A stretch of DNA of 64,000 bases from Methanococcoides sp052057775 (GCF_052057775.1 NZ_CP195121.1:1302001-1366000), one strand, 5' to 3'; numbered from the stretch's first letter, positions 1 through 9,559 are shown. The notes: generated by a model not told the origin, from the letters alone. Translations and numbers: made by a program.

Positions 1-63
1 AGAAAAGCCTGAGTAGGCAGTCTGGCAGTCAAAAATAGTTATTTATTCTTTGTTAATGTTCGC

Positions 64-927
64 TCAGAACAATTTTTCCACACATTCCTTGAAATCAAGG
101 TATGCACGTGTCTCTTTGATGTTCTGTGGACCTGTAGCAAAAGCTTCCAGCATTGAGCGGTAGTACCATTCCTGATCTTCCTTTGGTGCATTGAACTTAT
201 CCCAGAAACCTTCTCCTTCTATCCTTATATCGCTTATAAGGTCCCTGATATTTGCAAGCTTGTCTGCACATGACAGGAGTTTGACCTCGCTGTTTGCCCT
301 TCCAATCTTTCTGATGGTGTATTCTTTCCTGTCTTTCCAGTTCTCTGCTTTGTTTCCGTTTGCAGCCCGTCTCAGTTCTTCAGGTTCGGTAACAGCATCC
401 ACATAATCAGCTACCTGCTGACCATATCTCCTTAATACTGTCGCAATATCAATGTCGGTATCCTCTACGATGTCATGGAGCAGTCCTGCAAGGATAAGAT
501 CGGCTGATGCATTCTCTTTGAGAAGGATCGATGCTACATCCATTGGATGGGATATGTATGGAGTACCTGATTTCCTTGTATCGTTCTTGTGCGCATTGCT
601 GACGAATTCAAACACCTCAGCAAGTTCCGGAAGGGTCTTTTTCTTTTTTTCTCCGTATTTTTCCTGGAGTTCAAGTGACTGTATCCTGTAATTTGCCAGC
701 CTTACATGTTCATAGATCGTGATCTCTCCATCGATCTCTATTAGAAACATCCTGTAATCATCACTGTGCCAGATTTTTCTGGAAGGTTCGTCTGACAGGA
801 AATCCAGATATGCGAAGTATTCGGGCGTTTCTATAGGTTCGGAGACTTTACCTCTATAGATGGTAATTCCGTTTCCTTTTTTTTCAGTTTTGTCACAATT
901 CCGGGCAATCAGTTCACGTATTTTCAT
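64..927 (-). CDS. RelA/SpoT-type HD-domain hydrolase (hydrolase-only)
   Basis: Residues about 95-235 form an HD phosphohydrolase domain of the RelA/SpoT kind, which in bacteria removes pyrophosphate from (p)ppGpp. The metal and substrate residues are visible: His127 in YISHPMD, His151-Asp152 in LLHDIVEDTD and Asp222 in SCADKLANIRDL. No synthetase, TGS or ACT domain follows, so it resembles a small alarmone hydrolase. The first ~85 residues are unassigned. The ATG is preceded by GGAG at a normal spacing. It lies on the same strand as cbiZ, pyrF and acs but 135 bp from cbiZ. The family is clear; the true substrate in a methanogen is unknown. Confidence 0.8.
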   Translation of the reverse strand: MKIRELIARNCDKTEKKGNGITIYRGKVSEPIETPEYFAYLDFLSDEPSRKIWHSDDYRMFLIEIDGEITIYEHVRLANYRIQSLELQEKYGEKKKKTLPELAEVFEFVSNAHKNDTRKSGTPYISHPMDVASILLKENASADLILAGLLHDIVEDTDIDIATVLRRYGQQVADYVDAVTEPEELRRAANGNKAENWKDRKEYTIRKIGRANSEVKLLSCADKLANIRDLISDIRIEGEGFWDKFNAPKEDQEWYYRSMLEAFATGPQNIKETRAYLDFKECVEKLF

Positions 928-1062
928 GATGAGGACTCCATATTTGATTAAAATGACCCTTTAAGATTATCTTTATTTAGTGGACGTTATTCCTATTTTA
1001 TGGATAAATGTTTCGTACAGCTCGGACATTATGGCAGTGAATTTAAAAAGAGATCTGATAAT

Positions 1063-2219
1063 TCAGTCTATTCTGTTCTTTACTATCCATGAGGTAGCAA
1101 CGATCCAGTTGTCGAGGATATTGTTGTACTCGCTTAGGATTTCATCTGCCGGCATTTCAACATTCATGTCGAGCATTTGAGGAAGTCCTTTCATGATGGC
1201 AATAGCAGTTTTCCTTCCGGCATTTTCGGGTATGAGCCCCCATGAGACCTCATCAATGATGTGGATCACAGAAGCAGTTGCAGCTACAAGTGCCGGATTT
1301 CGTGACACTTTGCGAAGTTCCTCTGTGAAGCGGTGTCTTTTATTCTCTCCCTCAAGGGTTGATGCCACTTTCCAGTATTGTGCTTCATCAACATCGAAGC
1401 GGTCCAGCCTTACAAGCATGTCCCTCTGGCTGATCGGTGTAATCTCTGATTGAATTCCCACAGCATTTGTTACTGCTTCTAGGACACATTTTCCGATAAG
1501 TTCCCCGAGCTTTGAATGTTTCCCGGCATCCGTTAGTTTCAGCGGGCTTGTGGCATCCACAACAACCGATATCATATCAGTTCCTGTACCTGTTGCCAGA
1601 CCATTTGAATATCTGCTGGGTGCCATGAGCTGCTGCAATGCAGCACTCTTTGCCTCGGTAGCTGTAATGATCGCTCTTGATATTGAATATTCCGGAAGGT
1701 CTGCTCCGATCAAAAGAATGATATTTACGGTTCCGCCCACAGGTTCGAACCTTTCGTCTTCCTGGTAGTAGGATGCAGGATCCCCGGCACGTCCTCCGTT
1801 GATCTCGACCCCGGCTGTGACGATGGCAGTTACCTCCAGGCCCCTGAATGAATCAGAAACGATAACTGCATTATCCATACTTGCAGTTGTGAGCATCCCG
1901 GATGATGTATCCGGTTCAAGGCCAAGCCTGTCTGCAACTATCCTGAGGTATTCCGGAACACTTCCCCCTTCGAGGTCGCCGGAACCATGGCTTCGGTGTG
2001 GTATTTTGTGATTGAATACCGCTTGCATATCTTCATGATATCCTCCGTTGAGCCATGAGGTGGTCAGGGTCTTTCTTCCTTTGGGAAGCTTTACGACCAG
2101 AGAGCTGCCCTGAATGTATGCAACTTCACCTGAAGATGTTTCAAAAAGTATCTTTCGTTCCGTCTGACCACTACCTTCTGTTATAATAATATCGCCTCAG
2201 TACTCATAGGGTTCATCAT
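1063..2219 (-). CDS. cbiZ: adenosylcobinamide amidohydrolase CbiZ, with apparent frameshift near the start
   Basis: CbiZ hydrolyses adenosylcobinamide to adenosylcobyric acid so that archaea can salvage corrinoids, which methylotrophic methanogens need in quantity. The long open frame runs from an internal Met at 2028 down to 1063 (321 aa) and contains the family core (FRGLEVTAIVTAGVEINGG, NGLATGTGTD). Upstream of that Met the same frame continues for about 50 more family-like residues (VVKLPKGRKTLTTSWLNGGY) but meets no ATG, GTG or TTG before a stop at about 2196-2198. An ATG cluster at 2219 with the sense MSTEA- reads into that stretch only if one base is added near 2190-2196. The 5' end therefore looks frameshifted, by real mutation or by sequencing error. 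Function is confident; the start is not. Confidence 0.8.
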
Positions 2220-2255
2220 TTCTCAGAACGATTTATCATCACAGGCGATAACTGA

Positions 2256-2903
2256 TCAGCATTTCATTTCGTTGCAGATCTCCATGGCGGCTCTTGCAGG
2301 GGATTCAGAGTTATAGATACTGCGTCCTACGATAACCCAGTCAGCACCTGCTTTTATCACATCTGCAGCGCTGCCTCCCTGTGCACCTACCCCTGGTGAG
2401 ATTATATGCAGTTCATCTCCGATGATCTTTCGGATGTCTCTGACTCTTTCGGGTCTGGTGGCAGGTGCTACAACACCTGTGGCTCCTGCATCAGCGGCCA
2501 TTTTTGCAATGGTTTCGGCAACAGGGCGGAAGAACTCCACACCTCCGGGGTGGCTCATCTCGGTTACAACATAGACGTCCCTGCCATATTCCTCTGCGAC
2601 CTTCACACAGGCGTCAAGGCTGTCACGGCCGGTGAAACCATGTGTTATGATCGCATCGGCTCCGGCTTTGAAAACATGCTCGCAGATCAGACGGTCTGTA
2701 TTAGGGATGTCTGCGACCTTGAAGTCTGCGATCACCGGAGCGATCTCTGCGAGTTCCTTAACGATGCCCAGCCCTTCTCCAAGTACAAGCGGATATCCTA
2801 CCTTAATGGAATCCACATATTCGGATACTTCATTTGCAATACGCAGGGCATCTTCCCTGTTTGTAACGTCAAGGGCGAGGATCAAACAATTCTTCTTATC
2901 CAT
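2256..2903 (-). CDS. pyrF: orotidine-5'-phosphate decarboxylase
   Basis: This enzyme decarboxylates OMP to UMP, the last step of de novo pyrimidine synthesis. At 215 residues it has the usual archaeal length for a single TIM barrel. The first strand LILALDV, the catalytic motif around IADFKVADIPNT (the Lys/Asp network of the active site), the phosphate-binding HGF segment and the C-terminal GADWVIVGRSIY are all present. The ATG has GGAG seven bases upstream. It is followed 50 bp upstream by the end of acs on the same strand, so the two could be co-transcribed, though their functions are unrelated. Confidence 0.95.
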   Translation of the reverse strand: MDKKNCLILALDVTNREDALRIANEVSEYVDSIKVGYPLVLGEGLGIVKELAEIAPVIADFKVADIPNTDRLICEHVFKAGADAIITHGFTGRDSLDACVKVAEEYGRDVYVVTEMSHPGGVEFFRPVAETIAKMAADAGATGVVAPATRPERVRDIRKIIGDELHIISPGVGAQGGSAADVIKAGADWVIVGRSIYNSESPARAAMEICNEMKC

Positions 2904-2955
2904 AGGGCATCTCCTGTCTACTTTTTTGGAACATTTACTGGTTATACTAACGGGT

Positions 2956-4908
2956 TCAATGTTCCCTTAGCTCTTTAACCTTTCTTTTGAGCTCCTCAAC
3001 AATAGCAGGGTTCTGGAGAGTTGTAATGTCCCCCACCTCGGTATCATTTGTGATCGCTTTCAGTACACGCCTCATGATCTTTCCGCTTCTTGTCTTTGGA
3101 AGGTCATCCGTGAAGATGATCTGCTTTGGACGGGCAATTGGACCTATATCTTCCACAACGTGTTCCTTTAGCTCCTGTTCAAGTTCATCATTGGCCTCTG
3201 CACCGGATTCAAGGATCACATATGCTACGACAACCTCTCCCTTTATCTCGTCTTCTTTTCCATCAACAGCAGCTTCTGCAACTGACGGATGTGATACGAG
3301 TGAGCTTTCGATCTCCATGGTTCCGAGCCTGTGTCCGGAAACTTTGATAACATCATCAAGGCGACCAAGCACCCAGAAATAACCGTCCTTATCCTCACGT
3401 GCACCATCACCTGCAAGGTAACGCTCGGGACCCCACTTGCTCCAGTACGTATCAAGGAATCTCTGTTCATCGCCATTGATGGTCCTGATCATGCTTGGCC
3501 ATGGTCTCTCTATGGCAAGATAGCCGCCGATTCCTTCAGGTACTTCATTCCCTTCCTCGTCAAGGACTGCTGCCTTGATGCCCGGGAATGGTCTTGTAGC
3601 GGTACCAGGCTTCATTGTGGTGAGTCCTGGTAGCGGACTTATCATTATCATCCCGGTCTCGGTCTGCCACCACGTATCTACGATGGGGCACCTGGAATTT
3701 CCGATGATCTCGTAGTACCATAACCATGCCTTAGGGTTGATGGGTTCGCCAACACTTCCAAGCAGGCGCAGGGATGAGAGGTCATACTTTGCGGGTATGT
3801 CATCTCCCCATTTCATGAATGTCCGTATTGCAGTAGGCGCTGTATAGAATATAGTGACACCGTATTTTTCCACGATGTCCCAGAACCTGCCCCTGTCCGG
3901 ATAGTCCGGTGCCCCTTCGTGCATAACGATGGTCGCACAGTTCGATAGAGGGCCGTATACAAGATAGGAATGTCCTGTGATCCATCCGACATCGGCAGTA
4001 CACCAGAATATGTCATCATCCTTCAGATCGAATATCCATTTGGAGGTCACGTTCGTGCTTACCATATAGCCTCCGGTGGTGTGGACAACTCCCTTTGGTT
4101 TTCCGGTTGTACCGCTGGTGTACATCAGGAACAGGATGTCCTCTGCATCCATATGTTCGGGTTCACATTCGGAGTCGACATTGTGAATAAGGTCGTCCCA
4201 CCAGATGTCCCTGTCCTCTTTCATTGCGATGGCATTCGCGGCATGGTTGGTCACAATGACCTTCTCCACACAATCACAGGTTTCAAGACCTATGTCTGCT
4301 TTTTCTTTTTGTTCGATGAGCTTTCCTTTGTGGAAGTATCCGTCACATGTGATGAGGTAATGGCTGTTAGCGTCATTCATACGCTGTGCCAGGGCTTCTG
4401 AGGAGAACCCTGCAAAGACAACACTGTGTGGTGCACCAATCCTGGAACATGCAAGCATGGATATAACTGCTTCAGGTATCATGGGAAGGTAGATCGTTAC
4501 AACATCTCCCTTCTTTATGCCCATTTTCTTTAATGCAGAAGCAAAACGTGCAGTTTCATCCAGCAGTTCCCTGTATGTATAGGTCGCGGAATTCTCCATC
4601 TCTCCTTCCCAGATTAGGGCAGTTTTATCGCCGTGTCTTGAGATATGACGATCGAGACAGTTATAGGAAGCATTTAGTTTTCCACCGGTGAACCACTTTG
4701 CATGAGGTGGCTGCCAGTCAAGGACAGTATCCCATTTTTCGAACCAGTCGATATTGTAGGCGAGTTCTTCCCAGAATCCCTCATAGTCAGCTTCAGCTTT
4801 TTCATATATCAGAGGGTCTTTCATATTGGCATTCCTGACAAATTCTTCCGGCGGGTAATACTTCTTCTGCTCCTTTAGTAACGATTCTATAGTTTCCGTA
4901 ATATTCAC
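2956..4908 (-). CDS. acs: acetyl-CoA synthetase (AMP-forming)
   Basis: This 650-residue enzyme activates acetate with ATP and CoA to acetyl-CoA, AMP and PPi. Visible motifs are the adenylate-forming P-loop YTSGTTGKPKGV (near residue 265), DTWWQTETG, YLAGDGA and the C-terminal PKTRSGKIMRR, whose lysine is the one acetylated in homologues. Start is a GTG with an AGAGGGGG ribosome site just upstream. Methanosarcinaceae that do not grow on acetate still use Acs for assimilation. The PPi released could be used by the membrane pyrophosphatase encoded 1.2 kb away. A long leader region, holding a candidate structured RNA, lies upstream. Confidence 0.95.
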   Translation of the reverse strand: MNITETIESLLKEQKKYYPPEEFVRNANMKDPLIYEKAEADYEGFWEELAYNIDWFEKWDTVLDWQPPHAKWFTGGKLNASYNCLDRHISRHGDKTALIWEGEMENSATYTYRELLDETARFASALKKMGIKKGDVVTIYLPMIPEAVISMLACSRIGAPHSVVFAGFSSEALAQRMNDANSHYLITCDGYFHKGKLIEQKEKADIGLETCDCVEKVIVTNHAANAIAMKEDRDIWWDDLIHNVDSECEPEHMDAEDILFLMYTSGTTGKPKGVVHTTGGYMVSTNVTSKWIFDLKDDDIFWCTADVGWITGHSYLVYGPLSNCATIVMHEGAPDYPDRGRFWDIVEKYGVTIFYTAPTAIRTFMKWGDDIPAKYDLSSLRLLGSVGEPINPKAWLWYYEIIGNSRCPIVDTWWQTETGMIMISPLPGLTTMKPGTATRPFPGIKAAVLDEEGNEVPEGIGGYLAIERPWPSMIRTINGDEQRFLDTYWSKWGPERYLAGDGAREDKDGYFWVLGRLDDVIKVSGHRLGTMEIESSLVSHPSVAEAAVDGKEDEIKGEVVVAYVILESGAEANDELEQELKEHVVEDIGPIARPKQIIFTDDLPKTRSGKIMRRVLKAITNDTEVGDITTLQNPAIVEELKRKVKELREH

Positions 4909-5079
4909 AACCCCCTCTTATGGTCTAAGGACGATCTCAATTTATAACGATTAATCAGGCTAATATATGTGACAGACAAATATTTGACCTTTTGGTATAA
5001 GATCCCCCAATTCGTTGAAATTCATTTCAAACAGTACACTTCAGTTTTGTGTCCTGTGGTTTATGTTATTTATGGGTCA

Positions 5080-5230
5080 CTCGATGGGGCGGCAGAATGA
5101 GTTCATTGTAAGGTGCATAACTTCCCGTCAGTGCATCCTGTTACCAGGTGAGGGGGGAGCGCAGGTAAATTAATATGATGGGGATCACCTGGCGGGGAGT
5201 GGTGGTACGTATGGTAAAGCCTGCGCTCTA
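5080..5230. ncRNA. candidate structured RNA with H-type pseudoknot upstream of acs
   Basis: The 450-bp gap between acs and the next gene is very AT-rich except for this GC-rich block. CCAGGTGA (5144-5151) pairs perfectly with TCACCTGG (5185-5192). GAGCGCAGG (5157-5165), which lies inside that loop, pairs perfectly with CCTGCGCTC (5220-5228) outside it. The two stems interleave, which is the topology of an H-type pseudoknot. A smaller hairpin can form from AGGTGCA (5111-5117) and TGCATCCT (5132-5139). Orientation is unclear: on the minus strand it would lie in the acs leader; on the plus strand a TATA-like stretch precedes it at 5060-5073. I do not recognise the RNA class. No ORF of note crosses it. 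Confidence 0.4.
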
Positions 5231-5355
5231 ATTAATATACTGTTTCAATAACATATATAGATAATCATTAATCATGATATTAATATAATATAACGTATTT
5301 TTATTAGATGTATATTTAAATAGTTCTTATATAGGCGGGAAAGAATGATCCGGTT

Positions 5356-5805
5356 TTATTTTTTCACATAGAATATATTTGGTGTCCTTGTCACGGATGT
5401 AAGGGTCTTGGCAGTCCCATCGGGATATATCACATCAAGGGAGTCTATATGTGTTCCAAGGTCACGTCCATCGTGAAGGTAATAGCTATCACTTAATCTG
5501 GATACATCCTTCAGGTCTATAACTGCGGTATCATAGCCAATCTGTATTACCTCGGCTTCTTCATACTCGGAAAAGATGTTCTCAAAGGATGATTCCAGAT
5601 GTCTTGTCCCGAATGCAAGTACATACATCCTTGCGAACGTATCCAGATCGTAAGTTACTGTCACATGGGCATCTGTTCCTTCAAAACGCATGACCATTTT
5701 GTCAAAGTGCATGAAATCGGTGTTATCATCTGCTTCCTGAGCTAATGCGGTCAATGATGCAGAGGACAGGACAATGAGAAACACAAAGAAAGAAAGCACT
5801 TTCAT
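5356..5805 (-). CDS. secreted protein of unknown function
   Basis: This is a 149-residue protein with a clear N-terminal signal peptide: a basic MK, a hydrophobic core FFVFLIVLSSASLTALA, then AQEADD. The mature part is acidic and rich in aromatic and beta-forming residues, with no recognised motif or lipobox cysteine. It stands alone between the acs leader and the divergent pyrophosphatase gene. I do not recognise the family. It is likely exported and acts outside the membrane. Confidence 0.7.
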   Translation of the reverse strand: MKVLSFFVFLIVLSSASLTALAQEADDNTDFMHFDKMVMRFEGTDAHVTVTYDLDTFARMYVLAFGTRHLESSFENIFSEYEEAEVIQIGYDTAVIDLKDVSRLSDSYYLHDGRDLGTHIDSLDVIYPDGTAKTLTSVTRTPNIFYVKK

Positions 5806-5981
5806 AATGTCAGCATTGTATTAAAGGTAAATATTTCTAACGCAATCTTTCCCTGCCGGAACAATTTATTGCATTCAGATCCATTCAAATTGAATAGATT
5901 ACGTTCAGATCGCAACATCTTAACATTTTCCAATCGATACATTCATATTTAGTGTGTTCTATTTCAACCTGCTTTTAGCAC

Positions 5982-5990
5982 TATATATAA
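5982..5990 (+). promoter_or_regulatory. TATA box of hppA
   Basis: TATATATAA in an AT-rich context lies about 95 bp before the hppA start, which predicts transcription from about 6012 and a leader of roughly 75 nt. Confidence 0.5.
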
Positions 5991-6085
5991 GTAAACAACA
6001 AATTCTCTTATTGGATTTGTATGTAGTTACTATTATAATATATCATATCGATCAAAATTAGATCTAAACAAAGAGGAGTATGATT

Positions 6086-8107
6086 ATGGAGAGTTTAATT
6101 TACCTTGCCCCTCTGGCAGGTATCGTAAGCTTGGTGTTTGCTGCATTCTTCGCTTCCCGTGTCCTTAAGGAAGGAACAGGTACAAAGGAGATGCAGGAGA
6201 TCTCACTTGCGATCCAAGAGGGTGCTATGGCTTATCTGAATCGTCAGTATAAGACCGTAGCTGTAGTAGCAATTATTCTTGCTGCGCTTATGTTCTTCCT
6301 TCTGGGAGCTGACAGTGGCAAGATCGCAATCGGATTCATTGTTGGTGCAGCTGCATCCGCACTTGCTGGATATGTTGGAATGAACGTATCTGTCAGGGCT
6401 AATGTCAGGACAGCACACGCAGCTTCAAAAGGCTTGCAGGAAGCAATGTCTGTCGCATTCCGTGGTGGAGCTGTAACAGGACTTGCAGTGGTAGGTCTTG
6501 CACTGCTGGGTACCAGTGGTTTCTACATCCTTTACGGCGATGTTGATCTTGTGGTCGGATTCGGTTTCGGTGCAAGTCTTATCAGCCTTTTCGCAAGGGT
6601 CGGTGGAGGTATCTTCACAAAGGCCGCAGACGTAGGTGCTGACCTTGTTGGTAAGGTCGAGGCTGGTATTCCTGAGGATGATCCAAGGAACGCCGGTGTC
6701 ATTGCTGATAACGTAGGTGACAATGTTGGTGACTGTGCCGGTATGGGTGCAGATCTTTTCGAGACATATGTCGTTACTGTCCTCGCATCAATGCTTCTTG
6801 GTTCCCTTATCGTTGAATCAGGATATTCAAATGCTATCCTTTACCCATTGACCCTCGGTTCAGTGGCTATCTTTGCTTCCATTATCTCTATCTTCTTCGT
6901 GAAGGTAGGCAGCGATGGAAAGATCATGAAAGCACTCTATAAGGGTGTTGCAGTATCAGCAATTCTTAGTCTGATCGCATTCTATTTCGTAACCGACTTC
7001 CTTATGGGAGACATGAGATTCTACTACGCATCCCTTGTGGGTATTATCATAATGGTATTGATGGTAGTATTTACAGAGTACTACACTTCCACAAGCTTCC
7101 GTCCGGTCAAGACAATTGCCGGTGCATCTGAAACTGGTGCTGGTACAAATGTCATCTCCGGTCTTGCAATTGGTTTTGAAAGTACTGCACTTCCACTTAT
7201 TATCATCGTTGCCGGTATCCTTGCATCCTACTTCGTAGTAGGCGGTGCAGCCGATCCTGCAATGGGTGTTTACGGTATTGCTATTGCAGCAGCAGCAATG
7301 CTTTCTACCACAGGTATGATCGTGGCTCTTGACTCATACGGTCCTATCACTGACAACGCCGGTGGTATCGCTGAAATGGCACAGATGCCTTCAGAAGTAC
7401 GTAACATCACCGATGCACTTGATGCAGTAGGAAACACCACAAAGGCAGTAACAAAGGGTTACGCAATTGGTTCCGCAGCACTTGGTGCACTGGCACTTTT
7501 TGCAGATTACAGGCACAAGGTCCACCTCGAGGCAGGTTCACTCAGCCTTGACAACCCTGTGGTTCTTGTTGGTCTCCTTATCGGTGGACTGCTTCCATTC
7601 CTGTTCACTGCTGTCACAATGAGGGCAGTAGGAACTGCAGCATTCTCTATTGTTAATGAAGTTCGCCGCCAGTTCAGGGAGATTCCTGGTATCATGGAAG
7701 GCACTGCAAAGCCAGAATACGGTAAGTGTGTGGACATCGTTACCGCAGCAGCTATCCGTGAAATGGCAATTCCAGGTATCCTTGCTATCTTCGTTCCACT
7801 TTTAGTTGGATTCGTGCTTGGTCCGGAAGCCCTTGGAGGATTGCTTATCGGTATCATCGTTGCAGGTCTTCTTCTTGCTATGACCATGAACAACGGTGGA
7901 GGAGCATGGGATAACGCAAAGAAGCTCATCGAAGATGGAGCACACGGCGGAAAAGGTTCCGATGCTCACAAGGCAGCAGTTGTCGGTGACACAGTCGGTG
8001 ACCCGTTCAAGGACACATCAGGTCCTGCTCTTAACGCACTGATCAAGGTAGTTAACATGATCGCGATCCTGTTCTCTACTCTGTTCATCGGAAGGGGCCT
8101 GTTCTAA
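6086..8107 (+). CDS. hppA: membrane-bound H+-translocating pyrophosphatase, K+-independent type
   Basis: This is an integral membrane enzyme of about 16 helices that couples PPi hydrolysis to ion export. The catalytic segments are intact: DDPRNAGVIADNVGDNVGD and, near the C-terminus, GDTVGDPFKDTSGPALN. The discriminating motif reads GNTTKA (about residue 450). A lysine at this point marks the K+-independent, proton-pumping class, whereas K+-dependent enzymes have alanine. Two in-frame ATGs exist at 6080 and 6086. GGAG ends at 6078, one base before the first and seven before the second, so 6086 is the better start (673 aa). A hairpin plus T-rich tract follows. It can conserve the PPi made by Acs and other adenylating enzymes. 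Confidence 0.95.
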   Translation: MESLIYLAPLAGIVSLVFAAFFASRVLKEGTGTKEMQEISLAIQEGAMAYLNRQYKTVAVVAIILAALMFFLLGADSGKIAIGFIVGAAASALAGYVGMNVSVRANVRTAHAASKGLQEAMSVAFRGGAVTGLAVVGLALLGTSGFYILYGDVDLVVGFGFGASLISLFARVGGGIFTKAADVGADLVGKVEAGIPEDDPRNAGVIADNVGDNVGDCAGMGADLFETYVVTVLASMLLGSLIVESGYSNAILYPLTLGSVAIFASIISIFFVKVGSDGKIMKALYKGVAVSAILSLIAFYFVTDFLMGDMRFYYASLVGIIIMVLMVVFTEYYTSTSFRPVKTIAGASETGAGTNVISGLAIGFESTALPLIIIVAGILASYFVVGGAADPAMGVYGIAIAAAAMLSTTGMIVALDSYGPITDNAGGIAEMAQMPSEVRNITDALDAVGNTTKAVTKGYAIGSAALGALALFADYRHKVHLEAGSLSLDNPVVLVGLLIGGLLPFLFTAVTMRAVGTAAFSIVNEVRRQFREIPGIMEGTAKPEYGKCVDIVTAAAIREMAIPGILAIFVPLLVGFVLGPEALGGLLIGIIVAGLLLAMTMNNGGGAWDNAKKLIEDGAHGGKGSDAHKAAVVGDTVGDPFKDTSGPALNALIKVVNMIAILFSTLFIGRGLF

Positions 8108-8127
8108 ATTTTAATACCTGAAAATTC

Positions 8128-8165
8128 GATCCGGTCAGTGCCGGATCATCTCTTTTCTTTTTCAA
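8128..8165 (+). terminator. hairpin plus T-rich terminator after hppA
   Basis: GATCCGG (8128-8134) and CCGGATC (8141-8147) form a 7-bp stem with a 6-nt loop, directly followed by a T-rich run. It lies 20 bp after the hppA stop. Confidence 0.6.
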
Positions 8166-8350
8166 GTTATTATTTCTTTAATTTCTTTTGATATCATTTC
8201 TAAGACGATCTGATCTTTTATCTTCTAAGCGAAAAAAAGATGAGCTGTGATCTCAGGTATTGATATATTTAAGAAAAAAAATGATATATTTCTGGTGATC
8301 TCTTAATAGCTAACTAAACAAATATATGAATAAATAAGGTCTGATCTTCC

Positions 8351-8989
8351 ATGCCGAGAACAATGCCATTTGAAAGGTATACATCAAGATATGATAGGTG
8401 GTTCGAGGATAATGCTCCTGTCTACATCTCAGAGCTGAAGGCATTGAGGGATAATATTCCACCATTTTCAAAAGGTGTTGAGATAGGTGTTGGGAGTGCC
8501 AGGTTTGCAGTTCCTCTGGATATCCATTGTGGTCTGGACCCCTCGGGTGCCATGCTCAACATCTCAAGGAAAAGAGGGATCGAAGCTGTCAGGGGCGTAG
8601 CTGAAAAACTTCCGTTTGCAGATTCCTGTTTCGACCTTGTAATGATGACCACAACGATCTGCTTTCTTGATGACATTATGTCCGCGTTCAGGGAAGTTAA
8701 CAGGATTCTGGTACCGGGTGGTTCCTTTGTTATTGGGTTTATAGACAGGAACAGCCCTGTTGGCAGGTCATATCAGGAAGAAAAGAGGAAAAATGTTTTC
8801 TACGGAATGGCAACTTTCTATTCTGTGGGAGAGGTCGTGTCCCATCTCAAATAATCCGGTTTTAAGGATTTCTTCTTCAGCCAGACGATCTTCAGGGACA
8901 TGATGGAAATAAAGGAGATCGAGCCAGTGATACCAGGTCATGGGCAGGGCTCTTTTGTAGTTGTCAGAGCTTTGAAGCCAACCGAATAA
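8351..8989 (+). pseudogene. class I SAM-dependent methyltransferase with in-frame UAA stop
   Basis: The gene encodes a small Methyltransf_11-type enzyme with the SAM-binding segment KGVEIGVGSARFAVPL (motif I), acidic loop GLDPSG, and ADSCFDLVMMTTTICFL (motif IV). The frame stops at a TAA (8852-8854) after 167 residues. The same frame then continues through SGFKDFFFSQTIFRDMM and HGQGSFVVVRALKP to a TAA at 8987-8989, which is the normal end of such enzymes. One AAA-to-TAA change (Lys to stop) explains it. The truncated product keeps the Rossmann core but lacks the last strands. The substrate is unknown. Confidence 0.7.
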
Positions 8990-9011
8990 AATAGAACGAA
9001 ATGAAACTTAC

Positions 9012-9467
9012 TTACGAATCACACATTTCGAAGAAAACACCTCTTTCCCCAAGTTCTTTCATTATCTCTTCGTAGAAGACTCCCATACCTTCGACGTTCT
9101 CATGCATAAATTCAGCTACACGTCCTCCAGGTCCCCCTATGGATGTGGTTTCAGCACCACATGATGGGCTGTTTGGGACGCCCAGCAGTTTTATTGAATA
9201 CCCTTCCTGGTAGAACTGTTCGATCATGTCGGCAAAGGGCTCGAAAAGGGTGCGGCAAAAGCGCCTGTAGTTAGGGTTATCCAGCTGGTCTTTTGTTATC
9301 TCCCTTCTGGCGCTTCCAAGGTAGATCATTTCAGGGCATGGTAGCTGGATCACGTTCCTGCTGCAAATCTCCATCTTTGGTGGAGCTTTGATACCCTTGA
9401 GACGTGAATAGACGTTTGCAAGGCAATGGCCGATAACAAGTATCTCTTTTCCATTCTTCTCTTCCAT
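9012..9467 (-). CDS. DUF523/TudS-like cysteine protein
   Basis: The protein has three conserved elements of the DUF523 (thiouracil desulfurase-related) kind: GHCLANVYSRLKG near the N-terminus, QLPCPEMIYLG in the middle and GVPNSPSCGAETTS towards the end. The cysteines in CLAN, PCPE and PSCG are those that hold an Fe-S cluster in TudS. The open frame begins at 9548, but GGAGG lies seven bases before the Met at 9467, so the protein is taken as 152 aa. Function in the methanogen is not known. Its relation to TudS is by motif only, and it is a divergent member. Confidence 0.65.
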   Translation of the reverse strand: MEEKNGKEILVIGHCLANVYSRLKGIKAPPKMEICSRNVIQLPCPEMIYLGSARREITKDQLDNPNYRRFCRTLFEPFADMIEQFYQEGYSIKLLGVPNSPSCGAETTSIGGPGGRVAEFMHENVEGMGVFYEEIMKELGERGVFFEMCDS

Positions 9468-9549
9468 AACAGTACCTCCTTCTATACTTATGTCAATATG
9501 ATCTGTATTATTCATAAAATGTTCACTTTGTTGTCGGGATTTAAGCAAT

Positions 9550-9559
9550 ATTTATATAA
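9550..9559 (+). promoter_or_regulatory. TATA box that decides the start at 9601
   Basis: ATTTATATAA overlaps the first possible ATG of the following frame (9559). Transcription would begin near 9580, so that ATG cannot be used, and the GAGGAG at 9586-9591 serves the ATG at 9601. Confidence 0.55.

Noticed and set aside
8852..8854. Readthrough as explanation of the methyltransferase stop
   Set aside because: The codon is UAA, not UAG, so pyrrolysine does not apply; mutation or error is simpler.
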